Below are positions 1 to 8,131 of a DNA stretch of 57,879 nt, piece by piece. Origin of the DNA: Mycobacterium asiaticum. Lineage in GTDB: Bacteria > Actinomycetota > Actinomycetes > Mycobacteriales > Mycobacteriaceae. How positions within the stretch are numbered: the stretch's first letter is position 1; every line of letters begins with the position of its first letter. The position numbers and the translations under genes were made by a program. The notes under the pieces were generated by a model, which saw only the letters and a program-made list of their open reading frames with translations, ran no database searches and had not been told where the DNA came from. The stretch is taken from NCBI RefSeq assembly GCF_001673635.1, contig NZ_LZMH01000041.1, positions 1 to 57,879 on the forward strand. The letters run 5' to 3'.

Positions 1-1
1 C

Positions 2-691
2 GGCCTGGACACCCGAACGAGCGACGAGGAGAAGGCGCAGGCCTTCGGCGCGATGTACGCCTACATCGAGGAGTTGGTGGACCGCAAGGAGCACGAACCC
101 GGTGACGACCTGATCAGCCACCTGGTCGTCGATCACGTGGCGACCGGCGAGGTCAACCGCGAGACGGTGGCCATGACCAGTGTGATCATGATGCAGGCCG
201 GCCATGAGACGACCGCCAACATGATCTCGCTGGGAACAGTTGCGCTGCTTGACAATCCGGAAATATTCCGGTGCCTCGGCCAGACCGAAGACCGGATGGT
301 GGTCGCCAATATCGTCGAAGAGCTGATGCGCTACCTTTCCATCGTGCACAGCCAGGTGGACCGAATCGCCACCGAGGATTTCACGCTGGGCGGCCAACTG
401 ATCCGGGCCGGGGATGCGGTCGTGATGAACCTGCCCGCCGGCAATTGGGACACCGAATTCGTCGATCGCCCAGAAGTTTTGGACGCCGACCGCAATCCGC
501 GCGGCCACCTGGGTTTCGGTTACGGCGTGCACCAGTGTATCGGCGCCAACCTGGCCCGGGTCGAGATGCAGGTGGCGTTCTCGACGCTGGCGCGCCGCCT
601 GCCCGGGCTGAAGTTGGCGGTGGCCCCGGATCAATTGCAGTTCAAGCAATCCGACATCTACGGCATGAAGGAGCTACCGGTCAGCTGGTGA
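2..691 (+). CDS. Cytochrome P450, C-terminal part (5' end outside window)
   Basis: Haem-thiolate monooxygenase; the first bases are already in the reading frame, so the N-terminus lies outside the window. The 229 visible residues hold the I-helix oxygen-activation motif (AGHETTAN), the K-helix ExxR (EELMRY) and the haem-binding loop FGYGVHQCIG with the axial Cys. These are the family's invariant elements, so the class is certain; the substrate is not. The stop codon overlaps the GTG of the following short-chain dehydrogenase by 4 bp, which suggests translational coupling and a hydroxylation-then-oxidation pair acting on one substrate (inference). No ferredoxin partner is visible next to it. 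Confidence 0.93.
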   Translation, partial: GLDTRTSDEEKAQAFGAMYAYIEELVDRKEHEPGDDLISHLVVDHVATGEVNRETVAMTSVIMMQAGHETTANMISLGTVALLDNPEIFRCLGQTEDRMVVANIVEELMRYLSIVHSQVDRIATEDFTLGGQLIRAGDAVVMNLPAGNWDTEFVDRPEVLDADRNPRGHLGFGYGVHQCIGANLARVEMQVAFSTLARRLPGLKLAVAPDQLQFKQSDIYGMKELPVSW

Positions 692-1647
692 ACGAGGACA
701 TGCGCTTCGACGATCAGGTCGCGGTCATCACCGGTGCCGGCGGCGGTCTGGGCGAGCAGTACGCGTTGCTGCTGGCCGCACGCGGCGCGCGCGTCGTCGT
801 CAACGACATCGGTGGATCGGTGACCGGAACGGGCAACTGCCCCGCGGTCGCGCATGACGTCGCTGCCGACATCAACCGGCGGGGCGGCCAGGCCGTCGCC
901 GACACACACAGCGTCACCAGTCCCGAAGGGGGACAGGCGATCATCGACACCGCCCTGGACACTTGGGGCCGGCTGGACATCCTGATCAACAACGCCGGAA
1001 TCGTCGGCGACGCGCCGTTCGAGGACATGACGCCCGCTCGCCTGCAACCGTTGGTGGACGTGCACCTCAACGGCGCTTTCAACGTGACCAGGCCGGCCTG
1101 GAAGGCGATGCGGCGGCAACGCTACGGCCGGGTGCTCAACACCTGCTCGGCTGCCGGACTCCTGGGCGCGGAGAACATGAGCAATTACGCGGCGGCCAAG
1201 ACCGGGTTGGTCGGCTTCACCCGGGTGCTGGCCGCCGAAGGGGCCCGCGACGGCATCAAGGTCAACGCCATCGCGCCGATCGCGCTGACCCGGATGCTGA
1301 CGCACTCGATCGACGGCGCCGGCGCGCCGGATGGCCCGGCCGCGCAGGCCGTCTTGGACGACCTTGTCGGACAGTATCTTCGCAAGCTGGACCCCGGCCT
1401 GGTCGCTCCCGTGGCGGCCTACCTGACGCACCGGGATTGCCGCGTGTCCGGCGAGATCTACACCGTCGGCGCGGGGCACGTCGCCCGCTTCTTCATCGGC
1501 CGGACACGAGGCGTCTACCGTCCCACGCTGTCCGTCGAGGACGTGCGGGACCACCTCGACGAGATCCGCGACGAAACCGGCTACACCGTGCCGAGTGGTC
1601 CCGCCGACGAGATGAGTGAACTGTTCGCCGTCATCATGAGCAGTTGA
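688..1647 (+). CDS. Short-chain dehydrogenase/reductase (SDR)
   Basis: NAD(P)-dependent oxidoreductase of 319 residues. Near the N-terminus is the cofactor motif TGAGGGLG, followed by NNAG and the catalytic Tyr/Lys in YAAAK. GTG 688 was chosen because it overlaps the P450 stop (GTGA); an ATG 12 bp downstream (700) starts right before the Rossmann fold and is the alternative. The C-terminus is about 50 residues longer than a minimal SDR, resembling the SDR units of mycobacterial beta-oxidation or steroid enzymes (family knowledge). It probably oxidises the product of the coupled P450 (inference). Its 3' end overlaps the convergent lppI by 14 bp. Confidence 0.9.
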   Translation: MNEDMRFDDQVAVITGAGGGLGEQYALLLAARGARVVVNDIGGSVTGTGNCPAVAHDVAADINRRGGQAVADTHSVTSPEGGQAIIDTALDTWGRLDILINNAGIVGDAPFEDMTPARLQPLVDVHLNGAFNVTRPAWKAMRRQRYGRVLNTCSAAGLLGAENMSNYAAAKTGLVGFTRVLAAEGARDGIKVNAIAPIALTRMLTHSIDGAGAPDGPAAQAVLDDLVGQYLRKLDPGLVAPVAAYLTHRDCRVSGEIYTVGAGHVARFFIGRTRGVYRPTLSVEDVRDHLDEIRDETGYTVPSGPADEMSELFAVIMSS

Positions 1648-2278
1648 ACGCGATGCCGACGCCGTCCGGCGGCGGCACCGACCGCAGGCATCCGTAGGGT
1701 TGCACGCCGGCGGCGCCGAACCGGGCCGCGGACTGCCGCGCGTAGTTCACGCAGAACACCCCGGCCTGATCCGCCCGGCAGCGGTAGTCGTTGAAGGACA
1801 ACGAGTCCCCGTTGGCCAGCTCGGTCCCGGTGCCGGCCAGGAACGGTCCCGGATCGGCCCGCGCCGCGCCCACCCACAGTTTGGTGCCGTCGAAATCGAC
1901 CCATCCCGGCTTCCACTCGCCGTACGCCGTTTCCGGCCGGGGCGGTGGGCTGGCGAGCTGCACCAGGCAGGACAGCCCGCCGGGCGTGTGCGCGGTGTCC
2001 GTCGTGCAGCGCGTCTTGTTGCCCGGAGCGCTGAACGCGGTGTCGGCGCCCAGCCGGTAACGGCCCGGGTCGGCGGGACGGCCCGCTTCGATCCAGGCGA
2101 TGACGGCGGCGATCGGCGACCCGGCGGCCGGCGCCGCACCGGCCGGTGGCGGCGTTCCGGTGGCCGCGGTCGCCGTGGTGGTGCGCGGGGTGGTCTGCGT
2201 CGACGCCGGGCCGCCGTCCACGGTGTGTGAGCAGCCGACAACCAGCACCGAAACGGCAACTACCGCGGCAATCCGCAT
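1634..2278 (-). CDS. lppI: Lipoprotein LppI
   Basis: Predicted exported lipoprotein of 214 residues with no known biochemical role. The N-terminus MRIAAVVAVSVLVVGC is a short signal peptide ending in a lipobox with the acylated Cys. Four further Cys in the mature part, including FCVNY and YGCL, could form disulfides outside the membrane. Identification rests on position (divergent from lipT, as Rv2046 is from Rv2045c) and on recalled resemblance to M. tuberculosis LppI, including the segment YGEWKPGWVDFDG. ATG 2278 is preferred over the immediately upstream GTG 2281 because the homologue begins MRIAA. Confidence 0.8.
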   Translation of the reverse strand: MRIAAVVAVSVLVVGCSHTVDGGPASTQTTPRTTTATAATGTPPPAGAAPAAGSPIAAVIAWIEAGRPADPGRYRLGADTAFSAPGNKTRCTTDTAHTPGGLSCLVQLASPPPRPETAYGEWKPGWVDFDGTKLWVGAARADPGPFLAGTGTELANGDSLSFNDYRCRADQAGVFCVNYARQSAARFGAAGVQPYGCLRSVPPPDGVGIAFNCS

Positions 2279-2344
2279 CACGACAGGTTAACCGCCTGAC
2301 AACGGAATTGGGCGCTGCGCACGGCGAGCCCGCGACGCGTCCGC

Positions 2345-2350
2345 TACCGT
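2345..2350 (+). promoter_or_regulatory. Likely -10 element of a leaderless lipT transcript
   Basis: TACCGT fits the mycobacterial TANNNT -10 pattern and ends 6 bases before the lipT ATG, so initiation about 7 bases downstream would start the mRNA at the A of the start codon. No Shine-Dalgarno sequence precedes the ATG. Leaderless starts of this form are common in mycobacteria. Sequence-based inference only. Confidence 0.45.
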
Positions 2351-2356
2351 CAATTT

Positions 2357-3874
2357 ATGCACGAGCGCATCGTCCGCGCCCGAACCACCGCCGGCACCGT
2401 CGAAGGATTCACCCGCGACGGCGTGAACCGCTGGCGCTCGATCCCCTACGCGCGGCCGCCGGTCGGGCCGCTGCGCTACCGCGCGCCGCAGCCTGCCCGC
2501 CAATGGTCAGGAGTCCGACACTGCCACGGATTCGGCAACTGTGCGCCCCAGCAGCGCCGCTACACCCTGCTCGGCCTGTCCGGTCTGGGCGGCCGGTACC
2601 AGCCGATGAGCGAGGACTGCCTGACCCTCAACGTGGTCACGCCCGAGGGCGGAGCGTCCGAGCCGCTGCCGGTGATGGTGTTCATCCACGGCGGCGGCTA
2701 CATCCTGGGCAGCTCGGCCACCCCGATCTATGACGGCGCCGCGCTGGCCCGGCGCGGTTGCGTGTACGTGTCGGTCAACTACCGGTTGGGCGCGCTGGGG
2801 TGCCTGGACCTGTCGTCCCTGTCGACCCCGGACATCACCATCGACAGCAACCTTTACCTGCGCGATCTGGTCCTGGCGCTGCGCTGGGTGCGGGACAACA
2901 TCGCCCATTTCGGCGGGGACCCGGACAACGTCACCATTTTCGGCGAAAGCGCCGGCGCCCACATCACCGCCACCCTGCTCGCCGTGCCCGCCGCCGCGGG
3001 ACTGTTCCACCGGGCGATCTCGGAGAGCCCGGCGGCGGGGATGACGCGTTCGCAGGACGTGGCCGCCGAGTTCGCAACGCGCTTCGCCCACCTGCTCGGC
3101 GCCCGCACGCAGGACGCCGCCAGCACCGTCATGCGGGTGTCGGCGGCCCAGCTGGTCGACACCCAGCACCGGCTGATCGACCAGGGCATGGAACAGCGGC
3201 TGGGCGCCTTCCCGATCGGGCCGGTATACGGCGACGACGTCGTCCCGGTCGACCCGGTGGAGGCGATGCGCACCGGCCAGGCCCACCGAGTACCGCTGAT
3301 CGTCGGAACCAACGCCGAAGAGGGCCGGCTGTTCACCCGCTTCCTGGGCATGCTGCCGACCAATACGGCGATGGTCGAAGAGCTGCTGGGCGAACTGGAA
3401 CCGGAAGTCCGCGAACGCATCACCGCCGCGTACCCGAAGTACCCGCACCCGTCGGCGTGCATCGAGCTGGGCGGCGACTTCGCGTTCAGCTCCGCGGCAT
3501 GGCAGATCGCCGAGGCGCACGGTGCTCATGCCCCCACCTATCTCTACCGCTATGACTTCGCGCCGCGGACGCTGCGGTGGTCGGGCTTGGGCGCCACGCA
3601 CGCCACGGAACTGTTCGCGGTGTTCGACATCTACCGCACCCGGTTCGGGGCGCTGCTGACCGCGGGGGCCGACCGGCGCGCGGCGCTGCGAGTCAGCAAC
3701 CAGGTGCAACGGCGCTGGCGGGCGTTCAGTCGGCACGGCGTACCCGGCGACGACTGGCCGGTGTACACCCACTCCGACCGCGCCGTGCTGGTGATCGACC
3801 GCAAGACCCGCGTCGAGTTCGACCCGCACCGGGACCGCCGGTTGGCCTGGGACGGTTTCTCCCTCGCACGCTGA
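2357..3874 (+). CDS. lipT: Carboxylesterase type B LipT
   Basis: Serine esterase of the type-B carboxylesterase family, 505 residues, hydrolysing acyl esters. Visible landmarks in order are the EDCLTLNV signature, the oxyanion-hole segment HGGGY, the nucleophile elbow GESAGA (catalytic Ser), the acidic residue in NAEEGRLF and the His in ATHATELF, giving a complete Ser-Glu-His triad. No signal peptide is seen, so it is probably cytoplasmic or cell-associated. The length and the divergent lppI match M. tuberculosis Rv2045c. The natural substrate is unknown. Confidence 0.9.
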   Translation: MHERIVRARTTAGTVEGFTRDGVNRWRSIPYARPPVGPLRYRAPQPARQWSGVRHCHGFGNCAPQQRRYTLLGLSGLGGRYQPMSEDCLTLNVVTPEGGASEPLPVMVFIHGGGYILGSSATPIYDGAALARRGCVYVSVNYRLGALGCLDLSSLSTPDITIDSNLYLRDLVLALRWVRDNIAHFGGDPDNVTIFGESAGAHITATLLAVPAAAGLFHRAISESPAAGMTRSQDVAAEFATRFAHLLGARTQDAASTVMRVSAAQLVDTQHRLIDQGMEQRLGAFPIGPVYGDDVVPVDPVEAMRTGQAHRVPLIVGTNAEEGRLFTRFLGMLPTNTAMVEELLGELEPEVRERITAAYPKYPHPSACIELGGDFAFSSAAWQIAEAHGAHAPTYLYRYDFAPRTLRWSGLGATHATELFAVFDIYRTRFGALLTAGADRRAALRVSNQVQRRWRAFSRHGVPGDDWPVYTHSDRAVLVIDRKTRVEFDPHRDRRLAWDGFSLAR

Positions 3875-3892
3875 CCTGGCACGCTGGGGCTC

Positions 3893-5911
3893 ATGGCCCC
3901 GCAGACCGGAGAAGACACCGACCATGCGATCGAACGCCCCAGCGACCTCACTCCGGACTGGCTGAGCGCCACCGTGCGCGCCGGGACCGTCGCCGACTTC
4001 AACGTCGAGCGCATCGGCACCGGGCAGATGAGCGAGTGCTACCGCATCGGGCTCAGCTACACCGACAGTGCAGCTGCCGGCCCGCCGTCGGTGGTGTTGA
4101 AGGTCGCCGCGACAGACCCGGTGAGCCGCCAGACGGGGCTGGCGCTGGGCCTGTATGAGCGCGAGGTCCGCTTCTATCACGACATCGCGCCGCGCCTGGG
4201 CGGGGCGATCGCACCCTGCTACCACGCCGCGATCGACGTTGCCACCGGCGTGTTCGACCTGCTGCTCGGCGACGCCGGCCAGGCCGTCGTCGGCGACGAA
4301 ATCAGCGGCGCCACAACCGAACAGGCCTTCCTGGCGGTGACCGAGCTGGGACGGCTGCACGGTCCGCTGCTGGGCGACACCGCGCTGGCCGACGCGCCGT
4401 GGCTCAACCGGGAGTCACCGCTGAGTCAGGCGATGATCACGCCGTTGTACGCGGGATTCGTCGAGCGTTACGGCGACCAGATCGCCCCCGAGCACCGCGC
4501 GGTCTGCGAACGTCTGGTCAGCGCCTTCGACGGCTATGTTGCCCAGCAGGCCGCGCACGACGGCATCCGCGGCTTGGTGCACGGCGACTTCCGGCTGGAC
4601 AACTTGCTTTTCGGGACGGCCGAGGGCAGCCGGACGCTCACGGTGGTCGACTGGCAGACCGTCTCCTGGGGCCCGGCACTCACCGACCTGGCGTACTTCT
4701 TGGGATGCGCGCTGCCGGTGCAGGACCGTCGCGAACACTATGACGCGCTGCTGGGGGCCTACCATCAGGCACTCGGGCCGGACGCACCACTCAGTCCCGC
4801 CGAGGTGCGCGACGGTGTGCGCCGCCAGGGTTTCTTCGGTGTGACGATGGCGATCGTGTCGTCGATGCTCGTCGAGCGCACCGAGCGCGGTGACCGATTG
4901 TTCATGACGATGCTGCAACGGCACTGCGAACACGTCCTGGACACCGACGGCCTGGCGCTGCTGCCCGCCGCGGCGGCGCCCGAACCGCTGCGGCCCGCGC
5001 CCGAGGACGAGTTGTCCCACCCCGCCACCGACGAACCGCTGTGGAGCGAAAGTTGGTATGCCGACTTTGCCGACGCCGCAGAAGGTTTGGGCGGCTGGTT
5101 CCGGCTCGGACTGATCCCCAACCAGCAGACGGCCTGGATCCACGCGTTGCTGTGCGGACCTGATCTGCCGACCATCGCGGTCGACTACCAGGTGCCGTTG
5201 CCCGACGATCCGTGGCTGGTGAAGTCGGACGGCATCGAACTCGAGCACTCCGCCACCGACGCCCTCGGCGGTTACCGCGTCGAACTGCGCGGGCTGGGCC
5301 AGTCCTATGCGGATCCGTCGGCGCTGCTGCGCGGGGAACCAGGTGAGCCCGTCGAGATCGCGATGAACCTGCTGTGGACCACCGACGGCAGCCCGTATCA
5401 GTACCGGTTGACCACCCGCTACGAGATCCCGTGCACCGTTTCGGGCACCGTCACCGTCAAACATGCTCGCTACCAGATCAACTCGGTTCCCGGGCAGCGT
5501 GACCACTCCTGGGGGGTGCGGGACTGGTGGAGCATGGACTGGATGTGGAGCGCGCTGCACCTCGACGACGGCACCCACCTGCACGGCGTACGGATACAGA
5601 TCCCGAACACCCCGGCGATCAGCGTCGGCTACGCGCAGGACGCCGACGGAAACGTCACCGAGCTGACCCAGGTGGCAGTGCGGGAAGCGTTCGGCGCCAA
5701 CGGGTTACCGGAAGGCCAGACGCTCGAGCTGGCGCCGGTGGGCATCACCGCGCAGGTCGGCATCCACGCGCATGCGCCGGTGCTGCTGACCGCCGTCGAC
5801 GGCCGGGAAAGCCAATTCCCCCGGGCCTGGGTCACCGTCACCACCGCGGACGGTCGCAGTGGCGCGGGCTGGATGGAATGGAACCGCAGCCAAGGCGGAC
5901 AGCCGCGGTGA
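3893..5911 (+). CDS. Aminoglycoside-phosphotransferase-like kinase fused to a DUF7064-type domain
   Basis: Two-domain protein of 672 residues. Residues ~10-350 form an APH/choline-kinase-like fold with the catalytic loop HGDFRLDNLL (Asp and Asn) and the metal-binding VVDWQ. The C-terminal ~300 residues, rich in Trp and beta-structure (for example WSMDWMWSALHLDD), resemble the DUF7064/7065-type domains found with such kinases. The substrate is unknown: family members phosphorylate small alcohols or are simply annotated phosphotransferases, and antibiotic resistance should not be assumed. Its stop overlaps the GTG of the gluconokinase gene by 4 bp, so the two are probably co-translated. Confidence 0.8.
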   Translation: MAPQTGEDTDHAIERPSDLTPDWLSATVRAGTVADFNVERIGTGQMSECYRIGLSYTDSAAAGPPSVVLKVAATDPVSRQTGLALGLYEREVRFYHDIAPRLGGAIAPCYHAAIDVATGVFDLLLGDAGQAVVGDEISGATTEQAFLAVTELGRLHGPLLGDTALADAPWLNRESPLSQAMITPLYAGFVERYGDQIAPEHRAVCERLVSAFDGYVAQQAAHDGIRGLVHGDFRLDNLLFGTAEGSRTLTVVDWQTVSWGPALTDLAYFLGCALPVQDRREHYDALLGAYHQALGPDAPLSPAEVRDGVRRQGFFGVTMAIVSSMLVERTERGDRLFMTMLQRHCEHVLDTDGLALLPAAAAPEPLRPAPEDELSHPATDEPLWSESWYADFADAAEGLGGWFRLGLIPNQQTAWIHALLCGPDLPTIAVDYQVPLPDDPWLVKSDGIELEHSATDALGGYRVELRGLGQSYADPSALLRGEPGEPVEIAMNLLWTTDGSPYQYRLTTRYEIPCTVSGTVTVKHARYQINSVPGQRDHSWGVRDWWSMDWMWSALHLDDGTHLHGVRIQIPNTPAISVGYAQDADGNVTELTQVAVREAFGANGLPEGQTLELAPVGITAQVGIHAHAPVLLTAVDGRESQFPRAWVTVTTADGRSGAGWMEWNRSQGGQPR

Positions 5912-6432
5912 GCCCGGCCGGGCCGCCCGTCGTCGTGATGGGCGTTTCTGGCTCAGGCAAATCCACCGTCGGCGCGGCCCTGGCGCGCCGGCTGGAAGTC
6001 CCGTTCGAAGACGCCGACCGGCTGCATCCCCAGGCCAACATCGACAAGATGGCCGCCGGCGAAGCGCTCACCGACGCCGACCGCCGCCCCTGGCTGGACC
6101 GGGTCGGCGCGTGGCTGGCCGAGCACCGCGACGGCGGAGTGATGTGCTGCTCGGCGCTCAAGCGCGCCTACCGGGACCAGCTGCGCGGACACTGTGACCG
6201 CGTCCGGTTTCTGCATCTGGACGGCACGCCCGAACTCATCGAACGCAGGATGGCCGACAGAACCGGTCACTTCATGCCGCCCTCGCTGCTGCGGTCGCAG
6301 TTCGACACGCTGGAGCCACTCGGCGCCGACGAACGAGGCGTCGTGGTCGATCTGTCCGCCGAGGGCCGCGATGCCGCGGCCGTCATCGGCGTCTTTCTGG
6401 CTAACGACCCCAGCGCTTGCGACGGCTCTTGA
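5908..6432 (+). CDS. gntK: Gluconokinase
   Basis: Small P-loop kinase of 174 residues, the usual GntK length, phosphorylating D-gluconate to 6-phosphogluconate for the pentose phosphate pathway. It shows the P-loop GVSGSGKST, the family segment DADRLHPQANIDKMAAGEAL with the acidic substrate-side residues, and CSALKRAYRD. GTG 5908 is chosen from the 4-bp overlap with the upstream kinase-fusion gene and from the position of the P-loop about 10 residues in. The last 32 bp overlap the convergent DoxX gene. Coupling to another carbohydrate-kinase-like protein suggests a shared salvage role (inference). Confidence 0.88.
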   Translation: MSPAGPPVVVMGVSGSGKSTVGAALARRLEVPFEDADRLHPQANIDKMAAGEALTDADRRPWLDRVGAWLAEHRDGGVMCCSALKRAYRDQLRGHCDRVRFLHLDGTPELIERRMADRTGHFMPPSLLRSQFDTLEPLGADERGVVVDLSAEGRDAAAVIGVFLANDPSACDGS

Positions 6433-7468
6433 GGTCGCCGAGCTGGTCGTCGAGGCGCCCGCGGGCGGTGTAGGCGAGTTCGGTGCCGCGGGCGGCGGCC
6501 CGGTCGGCGAGTTCGCTGCTGCGGGCCGCGGCCAAGTCGGCGAGCTCGCTGCTGCGCGCCGCCGCACGATCGGCCAATTCGCTGCCCCGGTACCGCGCCG
6601 TCTCGGCCAGCTCCAGGCTGCGGGCCTGGGCCGTATCAGCCAACTTCTTGCTGCGCTTGCGTGCGGCCTTGGCGTAGGGGGCGCCGCGCTCGGCGGCGGT
6701 GCTGGCCAGTTCCTCGCCGCGCTTGCGGGCCTTCTTGGCGTAGGGCGCGCTCTTCTCGGCCGCGGTGCTGGCGAGCTCGCGGCCGCGCTCCAGGGCCGCC
6801 TCGGCGTACGGTGCGCTCTTCTCGGCGGCGGTGTTGGCCAGTTCCCGGCCGCGCTCCAGGGCCGCCTCGGCGTAGGGTGCGCTCTTCTCGGCGGCCGTGC
6901 TGGCCAGTTCCCGGCTGCGCTCGGCGCCGACCTGCAGACCGTGCACGATCTTTTCGCCCAGCTCGGAGTCCAGCAGGGTGTCACTCGAACCCGGCAGCGC
7001 GCCGGACACCCGCTCGGAGAGCCGCTCGGCCGCGCGCCTGCCGCGCCACCCCAGCGACGGCTTGCCCGCGGTGTCGGCGGCCGCGATGATCAACCCGCCC
7101 AGCAGGCTCACGTCGGCCAGGAACGCACGCCGCTTCTCGGCCTTGCGCTCCGGATCGGTTTCGGTCCAAAACATATGCGCGCCAAGGTTGCCCGGGATCA
7201 CCGTCAGCGCCAGCGCGGCTGAGGCCACCCGGGGCAGGCGGCCGGCGGCCAGCAGCACCCCGCCACCGATCTGCACGGCCGCGTTGATCTGAGCGAAGGT
7301 CTCGGCGTCCGCGGGAATGCTGCCACTCACCGACTCCGGCAGCGCCTGCAGGCCGCTCACCGTCGGCTGTGCAGCTTGAGCTGCGGGTTTCGGGTTCAGC
7401 AGCGCGTCCACTCCCTGGCCGATGAACACTGCGGACAACATGGGTCGGGCGATTCTGCGGATCAACAT
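6401..7468 (-). CDS. DoxX-family membrane protein with a C-terminal 11/22-residue repeat tail
   Basis: Protein of 355 residues. The first ~130 form a DoxX-like membrane domain (hydrophobic stretches around VGGGVLLAAGRLP-type and LTVIPGNLGAH segments). From about residue 187 to 340 there are four 22-residue units of the type ELASTAAEKSAPYAEAALER, then six 11-residue units of the type ELADRAAARSS. This hendecad periodicity, rich in Ala, Glu, Arg and Lys, predicts one long amphipathic helix as in LEA-like or apolipoprotein-like proteins. Start ATG 7468 precedes LIRRIARPML. The gene is divergent from pncA. The function of the tail is unknown; plausible roles are a membrane-surface or envelope spacer. 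Confidence 0.8.
   Translation of the reverse strand: MLIRRIARPMLSAVFIGQGVDALLNPKPAAQAAQPTVSGLQALPESVSGSIPADAETFAQINAAVQIGGGVLLAAGRLPRVASAALALTVIPGNLGAHMFWTETDPERKAEKRRAFLADVSLLGGLIIAAADTAGKPSLGWRGRRAAERLSERVSGALPGSSDTLLDSELGEKIVHGLQVGAERSRELASTAAEKSAPYAEAALERGRELANTAAEKSAPYAEAALERGRELASTAAEKSAPYAKKARKRGEELASTAAERGAPYAKAARKRSKKLADTAQARSLELAETARYRGSELADRAAARSSELADLAAARSSELADRAAARGTELAYTARGRLDDQLGDLKSRRKRWGR
6780..6911. repeat. Two near-identical 66-bp tandem repeats inside the DoxX gene
   Basis: Units 6780-6845 and 6846-6911 differ at only a few positions. Flanking, more diverged 66-bp units and then 33-bp units extend down to about 6440. They encode the 22- and 11-residue helical repeats. The near-identity of two units indicates recent duplication or gene conversion. 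Confidence 0.85.
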
Positions 7469-7567
7469 GGGCGCTGTGTTCCCCGGCCGGCGGGGGCACA
7501 AACCCGGTATCCGCCGGTTCGGTCGCCGCGGCAACAGGCGGCGATAGGCGGCGCTAGGGTGTACGAC

Positions 7568-8131
7568 GTGCGGGCGTTGATCATCGTCGACGTGCAGACA
7601 GATTTCTGCGAAGGCGGTGCGCTGCCGGTGACGGGCGGGCACGCCGTGGCCCGCTCGATCAACGCCTACCTGGCCGGGCGGCCCGGTTACCAGCACATCG
7701 TGGCGACCAAGGACTTCCACATCGATCCCGGCGACCACTTCTCCGACGACCCGGACTACCGCGCGTCGTGGCCGCCGCACTGCCGGGCGGGCAGTCGCGG
7801 CGCCGACTTCGACCGCGATCTCGACACCGCATCCATCGAGGCGGTGTTCCGCAAGGGCGCCTACAGCGCGGGCTACAACGGCTTCGAGGGTGTCGACGAA
7901 GACGGGACGCCGCTGCTGGATTGGCTGCGCCACCGCGGCGTCGGCGAGGTGGACGTCGTCGGCATCGCCACCGATCACTGCGTCCTGCACACGGCACGGG
8001 CCGCGGCCCGCAACGGCCTGACCACCAGGGTCCTGCTGGACCTCACCGCGGGTGTGTCACCGGACTCGACGGCCCACGCACTCACGCACATGCAAGCCGC
8101 CAACATCGCACTGATCGGAAGTAGCTCATGA
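7568..8131 (+). CDS. pncA: Pyrazinamidase/nicotinamidase PncA
   Basis: Hydrolyses nicotinamide to nicotinate in NAD salvage and converts the prodrug pyrazinamide to pyrazinoic acid. The product is 187 residues versus 186 in M. tuberculosis. Counting from GTG 7568 (VRALIIVDVQ) puts the catalytic residues at Asp8, Lys96 and Cys138 and the metal ligands at Asp49, His51, His57 and His71, exactly as in the M. tuberculosis numbering. His57, the residue changed in M. bovis, is intact. An upstream in-frame GTG at 7559 is less likely by homology. The stop overlaps the next start (ATGA). Confidence 0.97.
   Translation: MRALIIVDVQTDFCEGGALPVTGGHAVARSINAYLAGRPGYQHIVATKDFHIDPGDHFSDDPDYRASWPPHCRAGSRGADFDRDLDTASIEAVFRKGAYSAGYNGFEGVDEDGTPLLDWLRHRGVGEVDVVGIATDHCVLHTARAAARNGLTTRVLLDLTAGVSPDSTAHALTHMQAANIALIGSSS

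Noticed and set aside
658..1554. Long minus-strand open frame opposite the SDR gene
   Set aside because: Arg/Pro/Val-rich shadow typical of high-GC antisense frames; the plus-strand SDR has all family motifs.
2507..4360. 617-codon minus-strand open frame over lipT and the kinase gene
   Set aside because: Covers parts of two genes with intact catalytic motifs, low-complexity composition and no domain; a GC-driven shadow.
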